From positions 1 to 11,330 of the forward strand of contig JAXDJC010000234.1 of assembly GCA_034663685.1 (NCBI GenBank): a DNA stretch of 11,330 nucleotides, written 5' to 3'. Source of the stretch: AC-37 sp034663685. GTDB lineage: Bacteria; Actinomycetota; Thermoleophilia; Solirubrobacterales; Thermoleophilaceae. A program made the position numbers and the translations under genes. The first letter of the stretch is position 1, and each line of letters starts with the position of its first letter. Positions 1 to 7,337 of the stretch are shown here, piece by piece. The notes beneath the pieces were generated by a model. That model worked only from the letters and a program-made list of their open reading frames with translations, searched no databases and was not told the origin of the DNA.

Positions 1-169
1 GCCGCCGGCGAGCTGCGCGCCCACGACACGGAGACGACCGCCGCCGCGGTGGTCGGCGCCGTGGGCGAGGCTCTCATAGGACCACTTTCGCCCAAGGGGA
101 GCGGCGGCGACGCGATGATCGCGAGCCTCGTCGACTTCTGCATCCGAGCCCTACCCAAGGAGAACGCGC

Positions 170-198
<29 letters not shown>
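1..198 (+). CDS. C-terminal end of a probable TetR-family transcriptional regulator (5' end outside window)
   Basis: Frame 1 is open from the first base to a TGA at 196-198 and gives 65 residues. The fragment is Ala-rich and amphipathic, ending in a helix that contains MIASLVDFCIRAL. This resembles the last ligand-binding/dimerisation helices of TetR-family repressors. The DNA-binding helix-turn-helix would lie upstream and cannot be seen, so the family call is an inference from the tail and from the context. The gene overlaps the following acyl-CoA dehydrogenase by 29 bp on the same strand, so the two are almost certainly co-transcribed. TetR regulators are often found beside fatty-acid and acyl-CoA genes and commonly respond to acyl-CoA ligands. 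It could instead be another all-helical protein. Confidence 0.55.
157..162 (+). promoter_or_regulatory. Ribosome binding site of the AidB-like gene
   Basis: AAGGAG lies 7 nt before the GTG at 170 and sits inside the end of the upstream regulator gene. It fixes this GTG as the start even though it creates a 29-bp overlap. Confidence 0.8.
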
Positions 199-1825
<1,627 letters not shown>

Positions 1826-1829
1826 GCAG

Positions 1830-1843
1830 GGGCGAAGTCGCCC
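1830..1843. repeat. Short perfect inverted repeat between the dehydrogenase and desaturase genes
   Basis: GGGCGA-AG-TCGCCC is a perfect 6-bp inverted repeat with a 2-nt centre (5-bp stem and tetraloop if folded as RNA). It lies in the 34-bp gap between the two genes. A TANNNT element (TAGTCT, 1846-1851) follows directly, placed so that transcription could begin close to the TTG at 1860. No T-run follows, so a factor-independent terminator is unlikely. It may be an operator or simply a small RNA hairpin. The role is not established. Confidence 0.35.
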
Positions 1844-1859
1844 GCTAGTCTCTCGCCAC

Positions 1860-2810
1860 TTGGAAGCATCCTCACTCGGAGCGGCCCGGTTTGACCAGCC
1901 GGGGCGCGACGACATACAACCCGTAGCGAACGAGACGCTCGACCGCGTCGCGACCGGCATCGTGAGCGCGGTGCCGTTCCTGATGCTCGGCTTCGTGGCC
2001 GTGCAGGCCTGGAACCGCTCGCTGCGCTGGAGCGACCTGATCGTGTTCGCGATCATGTACACGGCCACCGGGCTGGGCATCACGGTCGGCTTCCACCGCC
2101 ACCTCACCCACCGCGCGTTCAAGACGAAGAAGCCGATCCGCGTGGCCCTCACGATCATGGGCACGATGGCGATCGAGGGGCCGGTGACCGCATGGGTCGC
2201 CGACCACCGCAAGCACCACGCCTTCGCCGACGCGGAGGGCGACCCGCACAGCCCGCACGTGGGCAACTCCGGCGGCTTCCGCGGCGCCCTGAAGGGGCTC
2301 GTGCACGCGCACATGGGCTGGCTCTTCATCCACGACGAGCGCGGCTCGAAGGAGCGCTACGCGCCCGACCTCCTCGCCGACCCCGGCGTCCGCTTCGTGG
2401 ACCGCACCTTCCTCCTCTGGGCGATCGCCGGCCTCGTGCTCCCGTTCTTCCTCGGCTGGGCGATCGGCGGGTCGCTCCACGCAGGCCTCACCGGGATGCT
2501 CTGGGGCGGCGCCGTGCGACTGCTGCTCCTCCACCACGTGACCTACAGCATCAACTCGCTCTGCCACTTCTTCGGGCGCAGGCGGTTCGACACCGGCGAC
2601 GAGTCGCGCAACCTCTTCTGGCTCGCGCCGCTTTCGTTCGGCGAGGCCTGGCACAACAACCACCACGCCTTCCCCACCTCCGCCGCGCACGGGCTGCGCC
2701 GGCGCGAGCTCGACACCTCGGCGCTGGCCATCGGCGCGCTCGAGCGCCTGGGGCTCGCATGGGACGTGGTGCGGATCAGTCCCGAGAGGATGCAGAAGAA
2801 GGCGCTTTGA
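1860..2810 (+). CDS. Membrane fatty-acid (acyl-CoA/acyl-lipid) desaturase, delta-9 type
   Basis: This 316-residue di-iron membrane desaturase introduces a double bond into a saturated acyl chain, with O2 and an external electron donor. All three histidine boxes are present: HRHLTH (His79, 81, 84), HRKHH (His116, 119, 120) and HNNHH (His265, 268, 269). The extra conserved His236 is found in NSLCHFFG. Hydrophobic segments at about 35-55, 59-77, 98-112 and 180-222 fit the usual four-helix membrane plan with the boxes facing the cytoplasm. The end of the protein fits the OLE1/DesA3-type class. No electron-carrier domain is fused. The start is uncertain: TTG 1860 has no clear Shine-Dalgarno sequence, and a GTG about 100 bp further on would cut into the first hydrophobic segment. 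A possible -10 box just upstream raises the chance of a leaderless message. Its stop overlaps the next start (TTGA). Confidence 0.93.
   Translation: MEASSLGAARFDQPGRDDIQPVANETLDRVATGIVSAVPFLMLGFVAVQAWNRSLRWSDLIVFAIMYTATGLGITVGFHRHLTHRAFKTKKPIRVALTIMGTMAIEGPVTAWVADHRKHHAFADAEGDPHSPHVGNSGGFRGALKGLVHAHMGWLFIHDERGSKERYAPDLLADPGVRFVDRTFLLWAIAGLVLPFFLGWAIGGSLHAGLTGMLWGGAVRLLLLHHVTYSINSLCHFFGRRRFDTGDESRNLFWLAPLSFGEAWHNNHHAFPTSAAHGLRRRELDTSALAIGALERLGLAWDVVRISPERMQKKAL
2797..2802 (+). promoter_or_regulatory. Ribosome binding site of the crotonase gene
   Basis: AGAAGG lies inside the last codons of the desaturase gene, 4 nt before the TTG at 2807. Together with the TTGA stop/start overlap it supports this start and translational coupling. 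Confidence 0.5.
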
Positions 2811-3697
2811 GCACGCTGACCTACGAGGTCGAGGATCGGGTCGCCCGCATAACGCTCAACCGCCCCGAGCGGGGCAACGGGATAACGCTGGAGATGCCGC
2901 GCGAGCTGGCCGCGGCCGTCGAGCAGGCCGACCTCGACCCCGCGGTGCACGTGATCGCCCTCGCGGGCGCGGGCAAGGGGTTCTGCGGCGGCTATGACCT
3001 CGTGGCCAGCGCCGAGGGCAACATGGAGGGCGTCTCGTCCGGGGACGTGCCGCCCGGCTCGCCCCTCGACCCGATGGTGCAGGCCCGCAACCACGATCCG
3101 TCGGGCACGTGGGACCCGGTGGTGGACTACGCGATGATGAGCCGGAACGTGCGCGGCTTCATGTCGCTCTTCCACGCGAACAAGCCGGTCGTGTGCAAGG
3201 TGCACGGGTTCTGCGTGGCGGGCGGCACGGACATGGCGCTCTGCTCGGACCTGCTGGTGATCGCCGACGACGCGCGGATCGGCTACCCGCCGGCGCGCGT
3301 GTGGGGCACGCCCACCACGATGGTCTGGGCGCACAGGATCGGGCCCGAGAAGGCCAAGCGCCTGCTCTTCACCGGCGACATGCTGACCGGCCGCGAGGCC
3401 CACGAGTGGGGCCTGGCGATCGAGTCCGCGCCGCCGGGCGAGCTCGACGAGCGCTTCGAGGCGCTGCTCGCGCGGATCGCGCTGGTGCCGGTCAACCAGC
3501 TCGTGATGCACAAGCTGCTCGTGAACCAGACGATGTACGCGCAGGGACTGCACGCCACCCAGGTGCTGGCCACGGTGTTCGACGGCGTGGCCCGCCACAC
3601 GCCGGAGGGCTTCGCCTTCCAGCAGCGCGCCGCGGAGGCCGGCTTCAAGCAGGCCGTGCGCGATCGGGACGAGCCGTTCAGCGACGCGCCCGGCTAG
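2807..3697 (+). CDS. Enoyl-CoA hydratase/isomerase-family (crotonase) protein with non-canonical active site
   Basis: The gene encodes 296 residues of the crotonase fold, slightly longer than typical (about 260) because of an extra stretch at roughly 70-105. The N-terminus reads RVARITLNRPERGN, standard for the family. The oxyanion-hole regions are GKGFCGGYDL (56-65) and GFCVAGGTDMAL (around 139-143). In rat mitochondrial enoyl-CoA hydratase the catalytic pair is Glu144 and Glu164. Here the first position is Asp142, and the second region reads GYPPARVWG (159-167) with no acidic residue. The CoA-thioester fold is therefore clear, but classical hydratase chemistry is doubtful. Isomerase, hydrolase, dehydratase or another activity is possible. 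Start TTG 2807 overlaps the desaturase stop. The final TAG overlaps the convergent gene's stop by 4 bp, leaving no room for a terminator. Confidence 0.9.
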   Translation: MSTLTYEVEDRVARITLNRPERGNGITLEMPRELAAAVEQADLDPAVHVIALAGAGKGFCGGYDLVASAEGNMEGVSSGDVPPGSPLDPMVQARNHDPSGTWDPVVDYAMMSRNVRGFMSLFHANKPVVCKVHGFCVAGGTDMALCSDLLVIADDARIGYPPARVWGTPTTMVWAHRIGPEKAKRLLFTGDMLTGREAHEWGLAIESAPPGELDERFEALLARIALVPVNQLVMHKLLVNQTMYAQGLHATQVLATVFDGVARHTPEGFAFQQRAAEAGFKQAVRDRDEPFSDAPG

Positions 3698-5211
3698 CGG
3701 ATCACGGTCTCGCAGTTGCGCACCGTGTCGGTGCGGTCGACTCGCGCCACGTCCTTCTTGCCCGAGCCGCAGTCGATCGTCTCGCGGCGGCCGTTGGCGG
3801 CCACGATGCTGTCGTCGCCCGCCCCGCCGCTGTAGGTGTTCAGGCCTGCGCCGCCGTTGATCCTGTCGTTGCCGGCACCGCCGCCGAGGCGATCGTTCCC
3901 GTCGCCGCCCGAGAGCGTGTCGTTCCCCTTGCCCCCCGAAAGGGTGTCCGCGCCCGCGCCGCCGCTGAGGAGGTCGCTGCCGTCCTCGCCGCTCAGGGAG
4001 TCGTCGTCATCCCCGCCGTTCAGCCGGTCGTTGCCGGCGCGGCCGCGGAGGCAGTCCTGCCCGGCACCGCCGTTCAGCACGTCCTTGCCGATGCCGCCCA
4101 CGAGCAGGTCACCGAACACCGTGCCGGTGAGGGTGCCGCCGGTGTCGTTGGCGTCCTGGCGGTTCTTGCAGCGGCCGGGAGTCGGGTCGTCGTCGCCGAT
4201 CGTGCCGAGCGCGGTGCCGCGCGCCACGTTCGCGCCGGCCACGGCCGTGGCCCGCAGCTCGAATGTCTCGTTGGACTCGTCGGTGGTGTCGCCGATCACG
4301 GCAACGTCCACGTTCGCCTGGGTCTGGCCGCGCGGGATCGTCACCGTCGCCGGCGGCGGCGCGTAATCCTGGCCGGAGGTGGCGGTCCCGCCGCCGGCCT
4401 CGAGCGTCACGCGCACCTCCTCGGACACCGGGCCTCCCGCCAGCGAGACCACGAAGCGAGCCGGGGTCACGCCGCTGTTGCCCTCGAGCACGCCCACGTC
4501 GGCGATGCTCACGCTGGGCCTGGCAACCGCGGAGTTGAGGATGCCCTGCCAGCCGCCGTCCTGGAGGCCGGGCTCGGGCGGGTTCGAGTCGTGCCAGTCC
4601 CAGCCCAGGTAGGTGATCGAGCCCAGGCCGCGGTAGAGCACCGCCACCGTCGCGTGCGTGCCCGACTGGTAGACGATCCGACCGTCCGCCGGGATCGTGG
4701 CGTTGTCGAGCCCGGACATGAAGTCGTTGCCGGGGAGCGCGTCCGGGCCGCCCGCGAACTCGGTGTCCGCGGCCTTCTCGGGGACCTTCGTGCCGGCGCC
4801 GCCCGCGCCCTCGCCGAGGTCGAAGTTGAAGATCGAGTTGATCAGCGCCGAGGCCTTCGAGCCGGTGGCGTGGCCGCTGATCACGAAGCTGCCGCCGTCG
4901 TTCACGAACTGGCGTATGACCTCGCGCGCGCCGCCCGTCAGGGCAGTGTGGAGGTTGGTGCCGCCCGCGAGGTCGGGGATCACGAGGGTGTCGCGGCCCG
5001 TGAGCGCGGTGCGGAACCCGTCCGCCGAGTGGTCGGTGAACGTGAACACCGTGTGCCCCTGGCTCACCATCGCGGCGCCGATGTTGGTGGACTCGTCGCC
5101 GCCCCCGACGTAGGTCGGGTCGTTGAACAGCGCCACGTTGGCGGCGTTCGCGGGCGCGGCGGCGAGCAGGCCGGCGGTGGCCAGCGCGAGGAGCAGGCAG
5201 ATCCGTCTCAT
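3694..5211 (-). CDS. Secreted Calx-beta / RTX calcium-binding protein
   Basis: The 505-residue protein starts with a Sec-type signal peptide (hydrophobic 4-19, likely cut after ANA at 23). Residues about 24-230 alternate beta and alpha elements (NVALFNDP, DTLVIPDLAGG, GGSFVISGHA, ITYLGWDWHD). They look like a Rossmann or GATase1/ThuA-like fold, but I see no sure catalytic triad. Residues about 234-341 form a Calx-beta domain (VLEGNSG, DYAPPPATVTIPRGQT, DESNETFEL, IGDDD). Residues about 364-470 contain repeated GGxGxDxLxG nonapeptides, an RTX parallel beta-roll that binds Ca2+. Cys348, 387, 481 and 500 bracket or lie within the roll and could form disulfides. The likely role is extracellular or cell-surface binding or adhesion; the ligand is unknown. 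No good Shine-Dalgarno sequence is visible before the ATG. It converges on the crotonase gene and is separated from the upstream same-strand gene by 57 bp. Confidence 0.9.
   Translation of the reverse strand: MRRICLLLALATAGLLAAAPANAANVALFNDPTYVGGGDESTNIGAAMVSQGHTVFTFTDHSADGFRTALTGRDTLVIPDLAGGTNLHTALTGGAREVIRQFVNDGGSFVISGHATGSKASALINSIFNFDLGEGAGGAGTKVPEKAADTEFAGGPDALPGNDFMSGLDNATIPADGRIVYQSGTHATVAVLYRGLGSITYLGWDWHDSNPPEPGLQDGGWQGILNSAVARPSVSIADVGVLEGNSGVTPARFVVSLAGGPVSEEVRVTLEAGGGTATSGQDYAPPPATVTIPRGQTQANVDVAVIGDTTDESNETFELRATAVAGANVARGTALGTIGDDDPTPGRCKNRQDANDTGGTLTGTVFGDLLVGGIGKDVLNGGAGQDCLRGRAGNDRLNGGDDDDSLSGEDGSDLLSGGAGADTLSGGKGNDTLSGGDGNDRLGGGAGNDRINGGAGLNTYSGGAGDDSIVAANGRRETIDCGSGKKDVARVDRTDTVRNCETVIR
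3787..4122 (-). repeat. RTX nonapeptide-coding tandem repeat region
   Basis: About a dozen degenerate 27-bp units encode GGxGxDxLx-type nonapeptides. They fall within residues about 364-475 of the secreted protein. The units are diverged at DNA level, which argues against very recent expansion. Confidence 0.8.
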
Positions 5212-5268
5212 CAGCCGTGCATTCGCGCTCGGCCGCCGAGAACCTTCCGACGCTGGCGCGCCCGTGCG

Positions 5269-6081
5269 CTAGTTCGCCACGTGCTCGGTCCAGCGCTGCC
5301 CGTCCCAGTACCGGAGCCGCGCCTGGCGGTGCGGGTCCGGGTACCAGTTGGCGGGCGGAAGGGCCTGCTGGGGAGCCGCGGGGGCCGGCTCGGGAGCCGG
5401 GCGCGCGGCGGGCGCGGGCTGCCGAGGGGCCGCAGGCGGAGGCTGGGCCGCAGGAGGCTGCGGCCCCACGGGTGCGGGCTGCCTCGGCGCTGCCGGCGCC
5501 GGCTGGGCGGCCGGAGCGGGCTGCTGCGGCGCGGGCGGCGCCACCGCCCGGCCCTCGGCGTGCGCCAGCGCGGCGTCCGCGGCCTGCCACCCCCCGGGCT
5601 GCGCGGCCGGCTGCGGCGGCGCGTTGCCGAGCAGCTCGTCCAGCCGCCGCGAGAGCCGGAAGCAGTCGCGCAGCATTCCCTCCACGCTCGCGCGCGAGAG
5701 TGCGTCCGGGGCCAGCCGGGCGGTGAGCACCAGCAGGTCGGCGCCGCTGTCCTTGATCGTCCCGAACCGGGCGAGCCCGCCCGCCTCGAAGTTCAGCGCG
5801 AGCAGCACGTACATGTCGTCCGCGGAGTTCTTGACCTTCTTCTCCATCGACTGGATCGTCTGCACCGCGATCACGTCGTAGTGCTCCTTGTCGACGATCA
5901 GCAGGAAGGGCCCCACGTCGGTGGTGAGCGTCCAGTCGCCGTCCTTGTCCACCTCGGCCGGGATCCGCAGCTCGTTCAGGATCGCGTCGACCTGGCCGTG
6001 CACCGCCGAGCGCCCCGCGAGACCGGACGCCTGGCGCGGCGTGGCCACGTAGAACTCGGCGAGTGGATCGACGGCGTTCAT
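5269..6081 (-). CDS. YbjN-like domain protein with Pro/Ala linker and C-terminal DUF2510 domain
   Basis: The 270-residue protein has three parts. Residues about 24-150 form an alpha/beta domain (VDAILNELRIPAEVDKDGDW, FLLIVDKEHYDVIAVQ, MYVLLALNFE, then a long helix to LLGN). It resembles the YbjN/type III secretion chaperone-like fold; this is recognition by pattern only. Residues about 151-240 are a low-complexity linker of PAPAAPRQPAP-like units. Residues 243-268 match DUF2510 (NWYPDP, LRYWDGQRWTEHV), a short Trp-rich actinobacterial module of unknown function. There is no signal peptide or membrane helix, so it is probably cytoplasmic. No Shine-Dalgarno sequence precedes the ATG. The gene lies 40 bp after the membrane-protein gene in the ATP synthase direction and may be the last gene of that transcript. 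Its function is unknown. Confidence 0.85.
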   Translation of the reverse strand: MNAVDPLAEFYVATPRQASGLAGRSAVHGQVDAILNELRIPAEVDKDGDWTLTTDVGPFLLIVDKEHYDVIAVQTIQSMEKKVKNSADDMYVLLALNFEAGGLARFGTIKDSGADLLVLTARLAPDALSRASVEGMLRDCFRLSRRLDELLGNAPPQPAAQPGGWQAADAALAHAEGRAVAPPAPQQPAPAAQPAPAAPRQPAPVGPQPPAAQPPPAAPRQPAPAARPAPEPAPAAPQQALPPANWYPDPHRQARLRYWDGQRWTEHVAN

Positions 6082-6121
6082 GGAGCGCGCAGCCTAGCGG
6101 CGGCCCACGCCCGGCGTGAGA

Positions 6122-6916
6122 TCAGAAGATGGCGTTGATCAGGCTGGCCCAGGCCCAGAACGCGGCCACCGAGAGGCCGAGCCGCCAGCGCACGTCGAAC
6201 GACTGCCTCAGCAGCACGATCGGCAGCGTGAGGCCGAACAGCAGGACCACCACGAACGCCGCCCTGTAGCTCTCGCGCGCCGGAGCCACGAGCGGGAAGA
6301 GGAAGTCGCCGACGCGCTGGGCGAGGTCGCGCTCGCGCGGCGCTACCGCGGCGGCAGGCGGAGGCGTGCGGACCGGGGCCGGCTGCATGGGAGGCGGAAC
6401 CAGCGGCGCGGGCGGAGCCGGAGGCGCGGCGCCCGAGCCAGGCGGCGGCGGGAGCGCGGCGGCGCGCGTGCCCGACCGGGGCGCCGGCTCGGCGGCCACG
6501 CTCGCGAGAGCGTCGCGGACCACTGCCTCGAGGTCCGGTAGTGGCACCGGCGCGCCCGCGCCGGGCAGCACGGGAGCCGGAGGAGCCGTCGCAGGCCGCG
6601 GCGCGAGGCTCGGCGGCCGGGTGGTCGCCGGCGACGCGGCCCCGCCCGGCGGGGCCATGACCGGCGGCGCTCCCCCCGGGGGCTGCGCCACCACCAGCGG
6701 CGCGGCTCCTGCGGACGGCGCCACGAAGCGCGGCATCGGAGGCGGCAGCGGTGGCAGCTGGCCGCCCGGCGGGCCGAAGACTCCCCCGGGCGCGCCTATC
6801 CACGGCCCCGCGGGACGGCGTGCCGCCGGCGGGGCGGGCCGGGGCGGCGGCGGGACAGCGGGCCGGGGCGACGCCGGCGGCCCGACAGGTGCGCGCGCCG
6901 GCGGGCGGTCCGGCAC
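6122..6916 (-). CDS. Pro/Ala-rich protein with two C-terminal membrane helices, unknown function
   Basis: The open frame gives 264 residues. Residues 1-190 are low-complexity and rich in Pro, Ala and Gly (APPGG, LPPPP-type strings), with a short helical island at about 127-142 (PDLEAVVRDALASV). Residues 218-236 (SYRAAFVVVLLFGLTLPIVLL) and 244-262 are strongly hydrophobic and separated by a basic loop, giving a helical hairpin. The membrane part uses almost only G or C in third positions, which supports this strand over the antisense Gly-rich frame. Start GTG 6914-6916 lies 4 nt after the atpC stop and is preceded by GAGGGG with a 10-nt gap, implying coupling to atpC. I do not recognise the family. 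A cytoplasmic disordered region anchored in the membrane near the ATP synthase is one reading. The N-terminal boundary is less sure than the C-terminus. Confidence 0.72.
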   Translation of the reverse strand: MPDRPPARAPVGPPASPRPAVPPPPRPAPPAARRPAGPWIGAPGGVFGPPGGQLPPLPPPMPRFVAPSAGAAPLVVAQPPGGAPPVMAPPGGAASPATTRPPSLAPRPATAPPAPVLPGAGAPVPLPDLEAVVRDALASVAAEPAPRSGTRAAALPPPPGSGAAPPAPPAPLVPPPMQPAPVRTPPPAAAVAPRERDLAQRVGDFLFPLVAPARESYRAAFVVVLLFGLTLPIVLLRQSFDVRWRLGLSVAAFWAWASLINAIF

Positions 6917-6920
6917 GGGC

Positions 6921-7334
6921 CTAGGACCCCTCGGCCACCTCTAGGAAGGCCTTGTAGCGCCGCACGTTGCGCTCGCAGCGGCGCGCGTCCTCGCTGTCGT
7001 CCTCGGCCGACTCGAGCCCCTGCTCCGCTTCCTTCAGGCGCGACTCGATGTCCGACTTGTTCAGCTTGTCCGGCTCCATGACCTCGTCGACCAGCACGAG
7101 CGCGCTGTTGTTGACCACCTGGAGGTAGCCCTCGCCCTGCGCGAACCGCGTGGGCTCGCCCTCGCTCTCGTAGAGCCGCAGCTCGGTCGGGTCGAGGATC
7201 GCCATCAGCGGCGCGTGGTTGGCCCGGATGCCGATCGAGCCGGTGTTCGTGCGCGTGGAGAGCATCTCCACCTCGCCCTCGAACGCCTTGCCCTCGGGCG
7301 TCAGGACCTCGACTGGGAACGTCTTGTGTGCCAC
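6921..7334 (-). CDS. atpC: ATP synthase F1 subunit epsilon
   Basis: The 137-residue protein matches the usual length of epsilon (about 130-140). The N-terminal beta-sandwich is clear: FPVEVLTPEGKAFEGEVEML, then GSIGIRANHAPLMAIL, then GYLQVVNNSALVLVDEV. The C-terminal helical part follows (about 88-135) and is rich in Glu and Arg. Epsilon sits on the gamma foot at the c-ring and couples rotation. In many bacteria its C-terminal helices inhibit ATP hydrolysis. The start is GTG, 3 nt after the atpD stop, so it is translationally coupled with atpD. A mild acidic run (ESAEDDSEDA) occurs in the helix hairpin, less marked than in the other F1 subunits here. Confidence 0.96.
   Translation of the reverse strand: MAHKTFPVEVLTPEGKAFEGEVEMLSTRTNTGSIGIRANHAPLMAILDPTELRLYESEGEPTRFAQGEGYLQVVNNSALVLVDEVMEPDKLNKSDIESRLKEAEQGLESAEDDSEDARRCERNVRRYKAFLEVAEGS
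6927..6932 (-). promoter_or_regulatory. Ribosome binding site of the Pro/Ala-rich membrane protein
   Basis: GAGGGG on the minus strand lies within the last codons of atpC, 10 nt before the GTG at 6916. It decides the start of the downstream gene. Confidence 0.5.
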
Positions 7335-7337
7335 CGG

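Noticed and set aside
3787..4122. Regular repeats considered as a CRISPR-like or satellite array
   Set aside because: The periodicity is a 27-bp codon-level repeat that translates in frame to RTX nonapeptides inside a complete gene.
5228..5240. CTCGG-CCG-CCGAG inverted repeat between the YbjN-like and RTX genes as a terminator
   Set aside because: The stem is only 5 bp and is followed on the minus strand by CGCGAATGC, not a T-run, so an intrinsic terminator is not supported.
3109..6138. A roughly 1000-codon open frame on the + strand
   Set aside because: It runs antisense to the RTX and YbjN/DUF2510 genes and through the end of the crotonase gene in another frame. Its translation is Arg/Ala/Gly/Val-rich without domains, as expected from a shadow frame in GC-rich DNA.
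6366..6944. A Gly/Ala-rich + strand frame resembling PGRS-type proteins
   Set aside because: It is the antisense image of the Pro/Ala-rich gene. The minus-strand frame has a two-helix membrane end, better third-position bias there, and a ribosome binding site coupled to atpC.
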